A DNA stretch of 64,000 bases. Source: Psettodes erumei. Lineage: Eukaryota > Chordata > Actinopteri > Pleuronectiformes > Psettodidae. Position numbers and translations under genes: made by a program. The DNA lies in contig JAFBJZ010000613.1 in assembly GCA_016785225.1 (NCBI GenBank), positions 1 to 64,000 on the forward strand, given 5' to 3'. Of the stretch, positions 11,801 through 26,800 are shown piece by piece; within the stretch, counting starts at the first letter, position 1; the number at the start of each line of letters is the position of its first letter. The notes under the pieces were generated by a model. The model was not told the DNA's origin. It saw only the letters and a list, made by a program, of their open reading frames with translations, and searched no databases.

Positions 11801-14800
11801 CTTCAGCAAGTCAAAAACAAAAACGATCGAAACGATTAAATTCCTCTCGATGCCAGGGCACTGATGCAAAAACTTTTAGACTTGCAGTGACACACTTTAA
11901 TATGAAACATCTGATGTGCTTGTTAGTTGTGTACAGATCACTGCTGCGAGATTTCTCTCCCCTCAAACCTCAAAGACATCTCCCATGACACCACAAACTT
12001 CGCTCCTGCCAAGCTTGGCAGATGCCTATTCCATTTAATCGCTTGTTTGTATACCTCTGATTGTGTTTCTGGGAAGACGGCGGCAGCCAGCGACGTCCGA
12101 CACGTACAATTTCAATTTATTTTGCAGGGGCGCAGACATAGAACAATGCCGACCCAGAAATCTTTAAAGGAGCAGTTGCACATTTGCCAGGTAAGTTGTA
12201 CTCCCCCCAATTCAAGTTTTTTTTTATGCTAAGCTAAACTCCTGGCTCTAGTTTATGAGAGTGGTGTTGATTCATTTTCAACAATAACTATATTTCCCAA
12301 AATGTCAAACATAAAACATGAGCATTATGAAAAAAAACAGTAACATTTTCAGGAAAAAGGCCGAGCACATCACTGGTGTTACACAAAGAATACTGGGAAG
12401 TGCGGCGATAAAATCTAATCTAGATCTAAATGCACCAACTGAAAAAAGCGAGAGCAGAGATGTGTTTGTATATGCAGAGGGAAATGGTGCGAGAGGAGGA
12501 TACGAATAACCCCGCAGGTTCATCAGAGTTGCTCTCATTGGCCGGAGATGAGTCACTGGTGAGGAGGGCGCAAGGCCGAGTTCAAGCTTGTTAGGCTCTG
12601 TCTGCCCGTAAGTCGGCACAAATGTGGAAAAATACAAATACTACACAATTTCACATAAACAAGGACCACTAAATACAGCTCTGACATGCTGCTACGAATG
12701 CATTCAGTTTCCGAAAACACCAAGACTCAAAAAAAGGAAAAAGATTTTCCCCTTCTTCATAAACAGAAGGGGACGTGACACTTTGCATGTATTTCAGCTG
12801 TACCAGCGCTGCTCTGTTCCCAGTACAAACTGTTTGGCAGACACTTAACGTGCAGCAGTTGTTCCACTTATTGTTTGGAACTGTACTATGAAATCTAATT
12901 GAAGCAGATTGCTGCAGGAATGCTCTTATTTCTCTGTTATGTCACAGTCCATTAGGATGATGTTCTTGGGTTTCTCTTGCTGTACAACACGGGGGGAAAT
13001 ATGAGACATTTCAGGGAGTGGGTGGACGGGTGCGTGGAGCAGGAGAGCAGCGTGTGTGAATGTGAGTCCCTGCTGCCCTACTTTACGATACTATGACGTT
13101 TTGTTGTTTTTTTTAAATAACATTTTTCATGACGTATTTTGGATCACTGAATCACATCCTGTTTTATTCTAATAACTCATGTCTGTGTGTGGTCAATTAA
13201 AAGCAATGACTGAACTTATTCGTTCACAGAGGCCGCTGTGGTCGGTTTATCTGGACGCCCGCGAACGCCTCCTCGTCGTCACCACTTTCCCATGGTGCAC
13301 CGCGCTCCCTTCCCGCGCGCCTCTCAACGCAAGTTGAACTCAAGGTGAGCGCTGCGGTTTGACTTCACAATGGCCGCCGTTAACGCGCGCGCCGCCCGAG
13401 CCTCTGGCCTGTTTGGAGGCGGCGTCACGTCGAACGGAGCGGAGCTAGCTTAGCTTGTTAGCATGGCTCGTGTTAGCGGACTCCAGCCTTTATTTTCTAA
13501 TCCCGTCCGAACACCGACGTTAGCGCCTCCATACGACGGGTTGTAACGTCCGGATGTGACGACGTGTTCGTCACCATTTAATGACGTATTTAAGATTAAG
13601 TTTGTCCTGACTCTGTGCTCCCCCAGCTGTCCTGACCCTGCACAGCAACATCCGCATCTCCGCCGTCCACAACCGGACCGAGCAGTTCGGCCAGGTCCAG
13701 AAGACTGACTCCAGCACCGGGAGTAAGTCTGTTGATTATACACAACTGTTTACTCACGTCCGAAAACGCGTTCAGTTTTCCAGCCACTGATGAAATATGA
13801 AGGTGAAATGTGGAGAAGCTTCTGTGACAGTTTGAAACGTTAATCCCCTCTGTTTAAATTATAATCTGATGTCTTTGCTCTCCCAGGGACGTGTGGCGGT
13901 GTCGTGGATGCTGGACCCGTTCACCAGAAGAACCAAACTGCAGAGGCTGCACGCTGGAGGAGACCTGAGTGCTTTGTCCTCCGCCATTATCAGATAAGTA
14001 GTAATAATAATCTATATGTACAGAAAATGAAACAGATAAATCCTACATCACCTGAAGACAATAGTCAATAACTCAACTCAGTGGCAGTTCAAAGTAAATT
14101 TAAATTTAATGGTGTTTCTTAATTTAGCCCAAACTGAGTGAATAAAGTTTTCATTTAAAACTGTCCAACATGTTAATAATATCTGACATTTGATCAGTTT
14201 CAATGTTAAAATGTCAGTTGTGCTGTTGTTAATGGTAAGACTCATAGATTTGGTGCTTTGCATTATTTAACATGTCAATATTTACTTCTGCACTGTGATA
14301 TTTGAGTTTATAAGCCTCTCATTGTGCAATGTGACTAGATGTAAAATATTTTAAATTAATATTTCTTTTTTTTTTTTATTTCCCACAGGCTGAGCTTCAT
14401 GATGTGGTGATGTGAATGCTGTCCATGTCCTACATGTCACTGATGTATTTAATGAAGACAATGCTACTGAAATGAACTCTAATGTGTTGGTGAACAATTA
14501 ACAAATAACCAATGATTAAATCAATCAATTATTCAAATATTAAGCAACAATTAAAGCAGTTGTATCATACTTGTCACTTGCTGGTCATGATGATGTCAAC
14601 CAGCCACTTGCTGATTGGTGTGATATTTGCTCTCTCTGAGATTTGAACCCTCCTGCTGAGGTTTATGAGGCGGGTCTCTAACTGACTGAGCTACACAGCC
14701 AGAGACCAGAAGGAGAGCTTTCAATATCATTTCATATATCACATCAGACCTTTCAAAAGTCACAATCGCAGATACAAGCAAGTTAAACAGTTCACAGAGT

Positions 14801-17800
14801 CAGCAAACCTGGAGTCCATTTTTACCTTTTCTCTTTTTTACAGCATACTATACATTTTTTGCATTTTTACAACATTTGCCACAGAGTGATTCCACAAACA
14901 CACACCTGACAAAATAATAAGAAGAATGAGCTCAAAATGCCACAAGGAACTGATTCCTTTTAGCATTTTATAACCGATAAAACATGTCCGCTGTGACTGC
15001 AGTTCTGTTCTAACAAGCGCTTTCTACGAAATGCCTGGGGAATTCCCTTTATTCATTACCTCTGATGAACTGCACCGTATTAATGACGACATCTGGACAC
15101 AACAGATCTCCTTGTGTTATGATGAGCGGGGCCACACTCAACAGGCTTACACATGATCCATCTGACAAGTCCACCCTGAATGCAGAAAATAGCACGCTGC
15201 GCGACTTTTAGCATCGTGCAACATGCCACACACACACACAGTGTCAAGAGACACACACCCTCTGCTCTGCAGCTGCAGGGAAAACGTCTTCTCATGTGAA
15301 TGCTGGAGCTCCAACGGCATGCAAAGTCCTTGCATAGTGCAAATGTGACACAAATCCATACGATGGAGTCAGCCATGCTTTCTCACTCACACAAACACAT
15401 GCTGTTTCACACTATTTCACAGTTCTCCTGTCGCTGCTGTTGCCATAGAAACAAGAAAGAAGGCGGTTTTACGATCAGCGTCTTACCTATGAAAGGGATC
15501 GAATCCAGGGAGTCGTCCAGGTCATTGGAGCCAGACTTCTGCCGTGCGTCTCCCAGCCTCCTCAGATGCGTCTCCCTGCAGGCGTCATTAGACATCCAGC
15601 ACATTACTCCATCTGCAGAGCCCGCCTTCACCAGCGGCGGTGACCCATGTCCTCCCTGGCTGTCATTAACAGCTAGCACGTAGGACGGAGGGCGAATGTG
15701 CGGGGCGCCAGGGTTTTTGTCCCTTCTTAGGACAACAACTGTGGCATCGGGTCCTTCTATGCCCTCTGCGAGACCACCATTAGTCCGTGCAGGTGCGTTG
15801 GTGGAGCTGGAGGCGTCTCTGATGTTTGCCTTCTGAGTCACAGCTCCATTAGTAGGGGAGGTCCCGGAGGAAGCGGCGAGAAGTCCACTTTGCAGGTGTC
15901 TCTGCACGGGCAGTTTAGAGGATGGACCAGAGCAAGAGGAGGACCTGGCTGCCAACCCGGCCTCTGCCCTGCTCTCCATTTTCAGGCTGTCGGCCCTGCC
16001 CCTGAGCTGCAGGTGCAAAGGGGAAGCGTGGCCCAGATGGTTGCCCATGATGGTGGCTCTTTGGTCTTTAGGAGGGTCTGTGGCTTTATTAGAAGATAAG
16101 GCAGGTAAATGGTCTGAGAGGGAGTTTTTGACAGGCAGGCGCGAGGGTCTCATTATGAGACCGTCCGGCCTTGATGGCTGCACAGAATCCGTCGTACCTT
16201 TAGTAAACACAGGAGCAGCTCCAGGTGAGTTCGATAGTCCACCTCCTGAGCCTTCGTACTCCTGTCCCGTGAGACTCCGGTTGAGATGAGGTAAAACTCT
16301 CAGGCCTGCCCCCTGCCTGCTGGCTCTGGCTTCCTCTCGCCGGCACAGCAGCAGCCTATCCTCAAACTCTGCCCTGTCGACCCCACCCGGCTCCCCATGC
16401 TGCTGGCCCAAGTAGTCACAAGACCTTGCCCGAGGTTTGGTAACTCCGGTCGGGCTGGAGAAGGGCAGAGCGTCCTGGGAGGCGCTCCGAGGCCAGTTCC
16501 TGGTTTGTATTGTCCTGTCTGTCCCACCTCCGAGTCTCTCTTGGGACACACTACGCAGTGGAGCTGTCACTGCAGTACCCTGGCTACTTGCATCCCTCCC
16601 ACGGTCGTTGGATATGCTCCGCTGCCTGACCTGGGAGCCCAGCGCTCCTCTCGGACTGGTGCTGGGAGGAGGCGGCGTACGCTGCTGGGCGTAGGCGGAA
16701 GTAGAATTGGCAGCCGCGCGCAAGCTATCCAAGCGCTCCTGGATGGTGCGGCAGCCGTACGTGTGGAGCCTTTTGGCGTCAATGTAGTCCTTGTAGGTGG
16801 TGTAGTTTCTCCAGTCAATGTTCTGGTGCGGGGAGGTGGAGGGGGCTGTGGGAGAGGGTGAGTAGTGGTTGGCATTGGGGGAGATGGCGGTGGAGAACGT
16901 GTCTGGGGAGGCAGCAGTGACAGGTGCCCGTGTGGGTGGGGATAAGGAGTCAGGATGGATCGCACCAGGCCTGGAACTTGAGGGCGGGGAGTAGACTGGG
17001 GGGGACGAGGGGTACTGTAATTGTGCACCCCCAGGTACTGAGGGAATAAGGGGTCTGGGTCGAGTTGAGCCAGAATCTGCCGGAGGACCGTACCGGTTTT
17101 CCTCTGTCCGGTGGCTGGGGCCCGCCCGAGCCGCCTGGGACCCCCTGTCAACTGGATCAGGAGGCATGGCTACTGTCCTCACATTCTCATTGCAGACACA
17201 CACCACAGTCTGAGACTTTGATGTCTGCTGGGGCGGGGGGGACGGCGGAACAGGGATTTCCACCCGATAGCTCTTTTCAGCGGCCCCCCCTCCTTGTCTT
17301 CCTGGTCCCTGAGCCGGCCCTCTGGGGGTCTCGCTGACCGCGGCGGGCTCTGATGACTGGGCCATGCCCGTGGCCTTAACTTCTATCCGAGGGTAGCATA
17401 TGGGAGGGGGCTCGGGGATGTTCTGGGCATTTCCGCTGTACGCCTCATTTCCTTTGAGGTATGCATCCTGGGAATACGCCTGCAAGAGATTGTAGGACAT
17501 TATGTCACTTTGGTTGCAGGGAGGTTCAAGTGCTGAAATAGATCACGTCAAACCCCGGGAGAACATCACACCCACCCGGGGACAGGATCCATTAGACTTT
17601 CCCAAAGACATGTACAGAATAGGGAGTACTGTAGAGCTATCAGTCTTGAGCAATATTAAAAAAAATGCTGCAGATGCAAATCCAGAAATAGCTGCGAATA
17701 CAAAGACTGCTCTATTTAGGTCAACCACTGTCACTTCATCGCTTCATGTTCCTGCTGAGGCTCTACAGCTGAACTCAACCTTTTCTATCACGAGACGATG

Positions 17801-20800
17801 AATATCCTGCCACATTTCACCTTTAACTTCATCAGGTCACCAACGTTTCTATCTTAAAACACCTCCACTGCACCTGGGCAGGTAAAGTCCTCGCACAGTA
17901 TGATGAGATCATGAGCAAGGCGAACAGCGTCACTGCGTTCCCTCAGAGGAGTGTAAGTGACACACAACTGGACTGTGCCTTGCCCCATTAATAAAACAAC
18001 AGCCTGCTGAAGAGACGCGGCGCTCCAGTGTATTTACCCAATCCAAACACAGCCATTGTTCTCAGCGGTTTCTCAATCTTTTCCTCCGAGAGGGCAAACA
18101 CACGTTACAGTATGCCATGATACAAATTACTGCCATAAAAAGCAACAGATGTGGATAAGTGGGATAAAGGGACAGGCAGAAAGGCAAACAGAGAGAAGAG
18201 TGGAAAGTCCGGAATGAACCCTGGGAGCCCGGAGCCCGGAGCCCGGAGCCGGCAGGAGCTTACCCACCTTGGGTACCGGAGAGTGCGCCCTGAGGCACGA
18301 GGAGAGGCTGAACGGGGGACGCCTCTGCCTGCCCCTGCCGGCAGCTAACGCTACTTCTGTCAGCATGGCTGTCTGTCCAAACTGAGGCACTGGGAGAAAA
18401 TCACTTTGCTAGAGATAACCCTGACTACCTCAGAGAAAAAGACTGCGCCGAACGTTTCCTCATCCTTTCGGCGCAGCAGCTCTGGAGAAAGTGAAAGGGA
18501 GGGAGCTGTGGCGCTGAACTTTAATCGATGGCGCTCCACCTGAGGTGTCAAGTTACGACTGCACCAACAGCAGCAGCAGCGAGTGTGCAGCCTGGTGCCT
18601 CCCCTCTGCATTTGCATACAGAAAAATAGAGGCCAATTTCCTGAATGAGGAAAGTACAGAGCAAACTGGTGACTGGAGTTCTGCTGACAGATGATATCAT
18701 TTCTTTTTCCCAGGGAAACATTTCTTCCCCTCAACCTGCTTTTCAAGCACAGACAAGAACAAATAACCTGCACACACGAGCAAAGGAGCGGGGAAATACA
18801 CATGGGGTTTTAGGGAGTTTGACACCTTCTACTTGTGGAGCATGTGATAAAATCATCTGGCAGGTGATGAATGCAGTCATTAGTACAGTGTCCCTTCTTA
18901 CCAGAGCAGTGATATCCCTGGAAAACTGCAGTCCACGGGTTAGAGAAAGGCAAGCAGAGAGGAGAAAAGGGGAATAAAGAGAAGTAAACAGGTGAATGCA
19001 GAGAAATGAGAGGCGAGGCGAGACAGCTTAGAAAATACATCCCGGAGACATCACAGTCGGAAGGATAAGAGTGAAGAAGAAGAAGCGAACTGGAGCCGTG
19101 TCCTTCACAGACTGAAATATCTCCTGAGTTGCTGTTCATCCCCCCCCACAGCACTGTCAGGACACACCGGCTCTCTCCCTCCCAACCTGCTCGGCTTTTC
19201 TTTCCTCTGTCCTGTCACTCTCACCTGCTCGCCGTGGCAACTCTCCTCCACCCCCCTTCTGGCTTATGAAGCGTTTCAGCTGCACACACACACACACACA
19301 CGCACGCAAACACTCTCCACCATCGTCTTTTCGCCTCCCGCTCGTTGCCGCCGCTCTATCGAGGGTAAAAAATGCACGCCTGCCTGATCTGCACGAGCTT
19401 CCTCCCTGTAAACAGCGTACTGAGAGGAGTCAGCTGACTGCAGCTGCTTTCCCTCTGGTCTCCCCCAAACACAAAAACAAAAAGACATCTTAAAGCGGAC
19501 GCATTTATGCCGCCGCGTGTCTCCATTCATCCCATCAAACCAAAAGTTCTTCAACAGTGTCTGCAACGAAAAGTGTCATTTATTCTCCCGCCGAGGGGAT
19601 AAAAAAGCGACAAAGCAGATGAGGATTAAAAAAAAATAGCAATTTTGAGCTGGCACGTCAAATTCTGAATTTACTTGAACTCGTGTTGCTCGGTGGAGGA
19701 AGGAAACTGCTTAGTTTGAATCCCTCGGCCTTGTGGGCGCTCAAAAATGCCAACAGCGAGTTTCTGTGGTATCTGGTGAACTGCGGCCGAGCGAACAAAC
19801 TATGTGTGGAATTTAGCAACACAGTGGGATCTGACTCAGAGAGAGTTTCCCGAACAGGGGGCGAAATAACGCCGGCCACTGGTCTGACGTGGCCCTGCGC
19901 TGTTCTGACGCCTGCTGGGCTCTGGACGCTGTCTGATGGCGTGGGCTGGCTGTTTGCATCACTGGACTCATCTGTGCAACGGTAGGTCTGAGCCTCAGTT
20001 ATCTACTTTTTATCTCTTTGCCTCAGAAACCTTTTCCCCTCACACACCCTGCCCACCCACATCAACCCGACATCAGACAATCGACACGGGTCGGCAAAAA
20101 CCAACCCTGTTTCCTCAACTTGTGTGATTCTTTATGATTAAATCATCGCTTGCTCAGTCTTATCAAGCGACTGTTAATGAATCACCGTGTGGGTGCTAGT
20201 GGCTGATCTGCAAAGGTAAAGACAGCTTGTCAAGACATGAAAGCTGCACAGTCAGGACGCGGCATCTGGTTTGTTTGTTTAACCCTGCACATAAACACAC
20301 ATTTAAAAGTGACAAATCACACGCAGCGTCCTGAAGTCACCGCAGAGATGTTGCCAGCTTTGGCGATGTCGTTACTGCACAGAGACCAAAACCTGCGCTC
20401 ACCAACCACATCTGGCAACCCGCACTGAGGCTGAAGACGCTGTGCAGAAGTGCCGGGTGGAGGAGAACGCTGCTGTTCACGGAGAATTAGCTGCACCGCT
20501 AAATGATTTTCTGCATTTTTGTTCCTAAACTGTTCCCAGACACATACTTTTTATTTTTTTATTTTTTCCAAAAAAAAGGGCTGATAATTTCCAGCAGCAG
20601 CTGATCAATACAGAAAACAAATAAAAAACAAGAATAAACAGTGCACTTCCTGGGGACTATTTTCAGCAACAAATCAATACACATTTGGCGTTTTAGTGAG
20701 TATTGGCAGCAATGGGAATGTGGGATGACCGAAAATAAACAACGCCCACGTTTATTGTAACCGGGAGACACGACACCTGGTGCAACACATCACCAGACTC

Positions 20801-23800
20801 TTACTCTACACAACGCCACCGCCCAAGAAATCACAAACCGACACTTTTACATGCAGGTTATAAGACTGAGGCGAGACATGCTCGTCTTGGCCAGGTTGAG
20901 ATTATCCCAGATTAAAAAAAGACTGGTTTTAAATTTAAGAAACAAGCTTTAATATAATTTAACTTGAATAATAACGCTTACCAGCTGCAGAATGTCCTCA
21001 TCCTTTGGCATCACACAGAGCTCCAGTGAGGCATCGCTGACGGATGTGAGGGTGAGGGAGGGAGGAGAGAGAGACTGTTATAACAGAGTGGAGAGCCATG
21101 ACACTTTACATGTAAAACACCACCTTCAATAGCTGCCCTTTAACGGAGCGTGAATGAATGTCACACGTGCGCTCGTTCTCTCTCTCTCTCCATAGAAAGT
21201 TTCCCAACGGCTCGGCCTAATTTTCTGTGTTATTAGTCAAACATGCGTTGGAGGTGCTGGTGGTGCAGAGATTAGATCTTGGGCACTGGGCTCTGAGTCA
21301 GTCAGGCTCCTTCACCACACATTCTTCTTTTAAAATCAGGGACAGATTAACCTCCCAGGAAGGGGAAAGGTTTGTTGTTGGGCCCCTGTCGATTCCCATG
21401 CCGGTAAAAATAGCAGTTTTATTACCCCCCCATGCACCAACAATCCAGGGGTTTTTTTTAATTAAAATGGTTGATTTATTCTTCAACAGAATATTGATTG
21501 GCCCAGATTTTGGTCCATTTTCTCTGCAAAAATATCAGATTCACTGGTGCCATCTTCTCAAAAAACCTCATATCCGGAGCCATAAACTCAAACGAGCGTC
21601 GGTACCTGTTCTGGATCAAGGCTATGACCTGCGAGTAGGTCTTCCCGATGATGCTCTCTCCATTCACCTTCACGATCCGGTCCCCTGCACAGAGAGGAGG
21701 GAACAGATGACAAGCCTGCGCTGTTTACTGCTGACAGCAACATGACAAACTCTGTGAACTCAAGTTGCTCAGGACAATTATCTGGAGTCCAGTCAATACG
21801 ATTATCGACCAAGTAAAACACTCTGCTTCATCCAGCAGAAACACACATCTGCTTCCAGACCAAAGCACATCACTTGTTTATTTAAAGGGACCCCGGCGTT
21901 CGGATCCACACGCGTTTTCTGGGGACGGCCGTCTTACGAGAAGAGGAGCGAGGTGAGTTCAGGAGAGAAACTAGATAATTGTGGGAAAACACTCCCCCCG
22001 TCCCAGGAGAGGAAGAGGAGAGCCAACCGATAAAGGCTTCAGAGGATTTGTCCAGGCCGCTCCACATTTCCTGTAAGACGGAGCGCTCACCTGGCCATCG
22101 CGCTTACAGTAAGCAGCCGTCACCTCAAGTCCAACGGAAAACTGAATGGAGCCAATTCATTATGTTTTTATCCTTCAGAATTAGAAATGGTTCACGCACT
22201 GCTGAGAGGTATGAAGTGGGAGATGGAGGAAAAAAACGACTCGAGGGAAGGGAAGGCTGGAATAACAGTGTGCATATTACACTTTGTTCAACCTCCCACA
22301 AAGGAGCCATCTGTTATTTTGTAACTCATCTGTGTTTTTCCTGGCGGGTTACGAGGAAGTGGAATTACCTACAGTACAGACGTGGAGAAATCTTGGCATC
22401 CGCCGGCGTTCGCCGAGGTCAGACGTGAGGCGGTCGGAGTTAATCATCAGACCGGCCGGCTATCAGACAGAGCGCCATCATCTCCATAGAGACGTGCGTG
22501 TGCGTGCAGTGTATCTGTGTGCGTACCTGTGCAGAGTCCAGCTCCGTGGGCGGGGCCTCCCTCCTTCACTTGCTTCACGAAAATGGTGTCCATTGGCTCC
22601 AGACGGTTTCGCTGTCTCCCTGGTAACGAGAGAGGGGAGACCGGTCACACGGCGAGGAAGCGGCGGTGCAGTCAGATGTAGGCCACGTTACGCTGAAGCT
22701 GGAACTGCAGCTGCGTCGGTGCTGATATCTGCTGCAATTAATCGGACGTTCTCACTTTGCTGCGGCTGTTTGGTAACCATGCAAAGGTTTTCTGCATCTT
22801 ACGCTAAAAGAATGGCAGCTCGTTTCCATCTCGAGAGGATTTCCCTCTCGAAAAACACCTTAGTTAATAAGTGTCTATATTCAAGATTCAACAGAACATT
22901 ATTATAGGACATATATGTTTATTGAACAGCAAGGGCTGCTGTCTTTCACATCGTGTCTGAGATCGACAGGTAAGTTATTTCATCAGTGATTAATCTGTTA
23001 TTTTCTCATGTAATGTGGATGATGAAAAGAGTTTGTGAAAACTAATCCCAAACGCTGTACATTTGTGCATCGACGACCCCCCTGCTGTCAGGCGTGTCCT
23101 GAGCGGCAGAGCGGGACACTGAGGACGGGTCAGAACCGACACAGACCCACAGGGGATTGACATGGCACACAAAGAGACTGCATGTCAGGTGAAGCACAAG
23201 AGAAAATCTGGCTAATTTATGTAACTCAATCATATAACCTTTAAAATGTTTGTATGTACATTTATTTAAAAACAGCACAGATTGGGCTTGTGGTTCTAAT
23301 TTTTTTTTTAACTCATCTTTCCCTGAGCCATAAACTGATCTCTGGCATCAGCCGCCTTTCACAGCCCACAGCCTTTGAGGAAGTGCACCATCAGAGCATC
23401 CCGCTGTTCCTTCCCCCCGGGGGACGCTGGGTACGCACGCACTCTTCGTCAATGCCCCGCTTCCTGTTCGCGCATCAGCAGATACTTGTGTTTATGACCC
23501 ACAGTGCCATCATTGGTCTGCGGGGTCCTGATTGGATGGAACATTATAGCCTCCAGCACTTCCTTTCCTAAAATCACCACTAACGCCATTCTGCATCTGC
23601 AGATTCATGGCATAAACATACAGTATATCTGATGACGTGGTTCAGGCCTGTCAGTGCCGCCATCGTGTGGCTGGAAACTGTCACTGCAGAGGATTAACAT
23701 TCGGGACATGCAATGTTTTGACCCACAGATCATCTGTGTGATAATCGCCTACAGGCAAAACAACAATCAGCAAAGCGAGTGCAGAAGATAAGACCGTGAG

Positions 23801-26800
23801 ACTCTGATCTTTTCAAACCATATAAGGAAAACGTGACCATCACCAAAGGCGCGGTCAGAAAAAAATCTAAGCGGAAGGCCTGGACAGTCGGGCCTCTGCG
23901 GCCTGACCGTCCCACATCCGGACACGGTCGTCTCCCCGTGAAGTCAGGTGACAGCACAGACCGGGTGAGAGGAGGACGCCGGCTGCAGGCACGGCTGTGA
24001 TCCAGCAGGAGGCAGCAGAGCACACGGGACGGCTGCCTCCTCCCTCACTGCATTTCCATTCATCTATCGGTTATGATCTGACTGCACGACCCCATCACCT
24101 GATTTACACAACTGCCCTGTGTAACATTAGTGACACAACGTTAGGTGAGACTGGTACAGATGTCCACTGATGCCCCCCCCCGTGTGCATGTACCGGGCAG
24201 GTTCCCAATCCAGAGCCAATCTCGCTGAGCTCCAACTCGCTGCAGCATAAATTGGATTCTGGAAGTTTCCATGCCCCTGCAGCTGGATGAACAGGATTAA
24301 ATCTAAAGCTTTGGGCATTTTTAATGCTCCCAGCTGACTTAGCAAAGCATAAAACGACCACGTGGATTAATGCAGTACACGGGCCTGCCTCGAAGTGACC
24401 GCGAATGAGCTGAACCACCACAGCTCGTCCTGGGTGGTAATCAGGATGAAGGTCACGTTAACGGACAGGGCACTGAGCGACCCACATTTTTAAGATTTCA
24501 CATGACGTAGGTGTTTGAACATGACAAACTAACAAACAAACACACAAAGCTAAGGGTGAAAACATGACCTCCTTGGTCTGATAATTATCAGAACAGCTGC
24601 TGGTTGATTGACTTTTGATTAAAGAAAAAACTCTGGTTCAGCTGTGATTAAAATCAAAAACACGACTGTCACTGTGGATATCTGCTGTTTCCAAAACGAA
24701 ACTCAACTTTGCCTGTTTTCAGAATTTTAAAATGAGACGGCTCATTATCCAGGTCTTATGGTGCCGTGGGAAAAAAAGGCTAAAAAAGCCCAGAAACTGC
24801 TCAAACACCGGCGCTGGGCTCGCTGGCTTTTCCCACATTTTTCAAACAGGAAAGCAGAAAAATGTCCCCGTGTGTACCACAACTCACATTTCAGTCATAT
24901 ATATGAAGAAAAAAAAAGAGAAAAGCTCCAGTGGAGCAGAGCACAGCCAGTGGCCGTCTACCGGCGTGGCTGAGCGTCAGCGCCGCTCTTTGGCCTCGGC
25001 GAGCTCTGGTTCTGGCCGCGGTCCCCGGCTGCACAGCTGGGCCCGGTCGTGTGGGCCAGCTCCCCGCTACCCCGTTGTTTTGGGTTAGATAATGTTATTC
25101 TACACAGGGCTGGGCTCGCTGCCCGCGCTCTGCATTAACCCCGACGCCGGTGCACAAAAACACACAAACGCCGAATGCAGATGTGTTGCTTGCTCTTCGC
25201 TCCGATGCTCGGAGGAAGGTGGAGGTGTTTTTCTCCAACTTTCCCAACACTTCAAACACAGGAGGAGGAGGAGGGTGGCTGTGTGTGTTTAGATGGTTAT
25301 CTACGTCAGGTCTCTTCCAACAGAGAAATATGAAAATGTGAGGCACATGATCCTGGCACAAGGAGCCCCCCCACCCCCCCACCATAGTGTGGGAAGGTCA
25401 AAGCACAAGTACACTTCACATAAATCTACAAGCTCCCAACTTCCTTCAAAGGCACAGCGTGCTTCATCGTCAAACTTCTGCTCGGAGAAAGAAAACCGGC
25501 CCGCCGACGAAGCCATCGTGAAAACAAATACTGTAATTCTGCCTTCGCCTCTTCCATTCCCATGAATCCCCGGTACGGTTCACACACGGACCGGTCCAAA
25601 CACAACTCCAATTTGAAAGCTTAAACTCGGCTACAAACACCTGCGCACCCAAACCCCGACCTCCTTCGGATACTTGACGAACCCACGTCCTTCCTGAACC
25701 GTGACAGTCAGACGCATAAGCGTCGACGAGGTGCCGGCTCCCAGGTAAATGAACATTTCTGGTTGTCCCCTTCAATATGACGGTGAAAATCTACAGTTAA
25801 AAACATTACAACCACAACACTAACACCTAAACTTCACAAGGAATAAATATTCATGTCAAGAGCAACAGAAATCCGTTTTTACATAATAAGTTTGACACAA
25901 ACATCTGATCACAGAGGTTTAACCAGAGCTTTCTACCACTTCAGTCACTCCATAACAGGTAGTTTTACACAGAGGGGCAGCTGTAACCCCCCCACCCCCC
26001 CATGTCTGTTCAAACATGATCTGTGGTGCCACACATGAGGGGAAATTCCATCACAACTGAACAAACTCCATCTGCTGAGGAAGAGATGAGGTTGAAAGCT
26101 CAGGAAAAAGGGACCGCCGAGGGGGGGGGGCTGTTTAATGCAACTGCATTATACTGCATTAGTATTAACTACCTCTATCGAATACTACAGTATTACAGGC
26201 GAGTGAATGTGGACATGTAACACCCCTGCAGGGCCACATTCCTGGAGGAGGGCTGGGATCATTTCCTTAACTTCCGTGACATTCCTAACCCGGGATATGT
26301 GGTGATCCGTACCTGAAACCGCCGCTGCACCCACAACCCACCGATGGGCCCGTCAACAACACACACCTGGTGTTTTTTCCCCACCACAGACAGGAAGGTG
26401 CTGCAGTATTTTCCATCACTTCTTTTCTCTTTTTTTTCTAGGAATTCCAAATACCAAAACCCACCCAGGGGGAAAGAGGATACGCACTGACATTACTCTG
26501 ACCGCACTGAAAAAAAAGAAGAAGTTGATTCAATGTTTTGTTTTCTTTCTGTAAAACAAGCCAAACTCTCTACCAAGGGAGTTCTCAGTTCAACTGAGGG
26601 AACAAGTGACAAACATCTGGAGACAGATGGGGTGCTTTAAAACTGAAATACCGTCTTCTCTTGCTTCGGGACACGTGTGAAAGGAGCCAACTGGCCGCCG
26701 AACTCTTTCAAAGAGTGATGAGGGTGGTGTCTGCTTTTTGTTCTCATCCTCGCAAAGCCAAAGACGCGAGAGCACCGGAGCGAGGGACGGATTAGACGCT

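Noticed and set aside
15890..17337. Several 69-194 residue frames on both strands
   Set aside because: Shadows of the GC-rich linker exon 7; none has family motifs while the exon 7 frame does.
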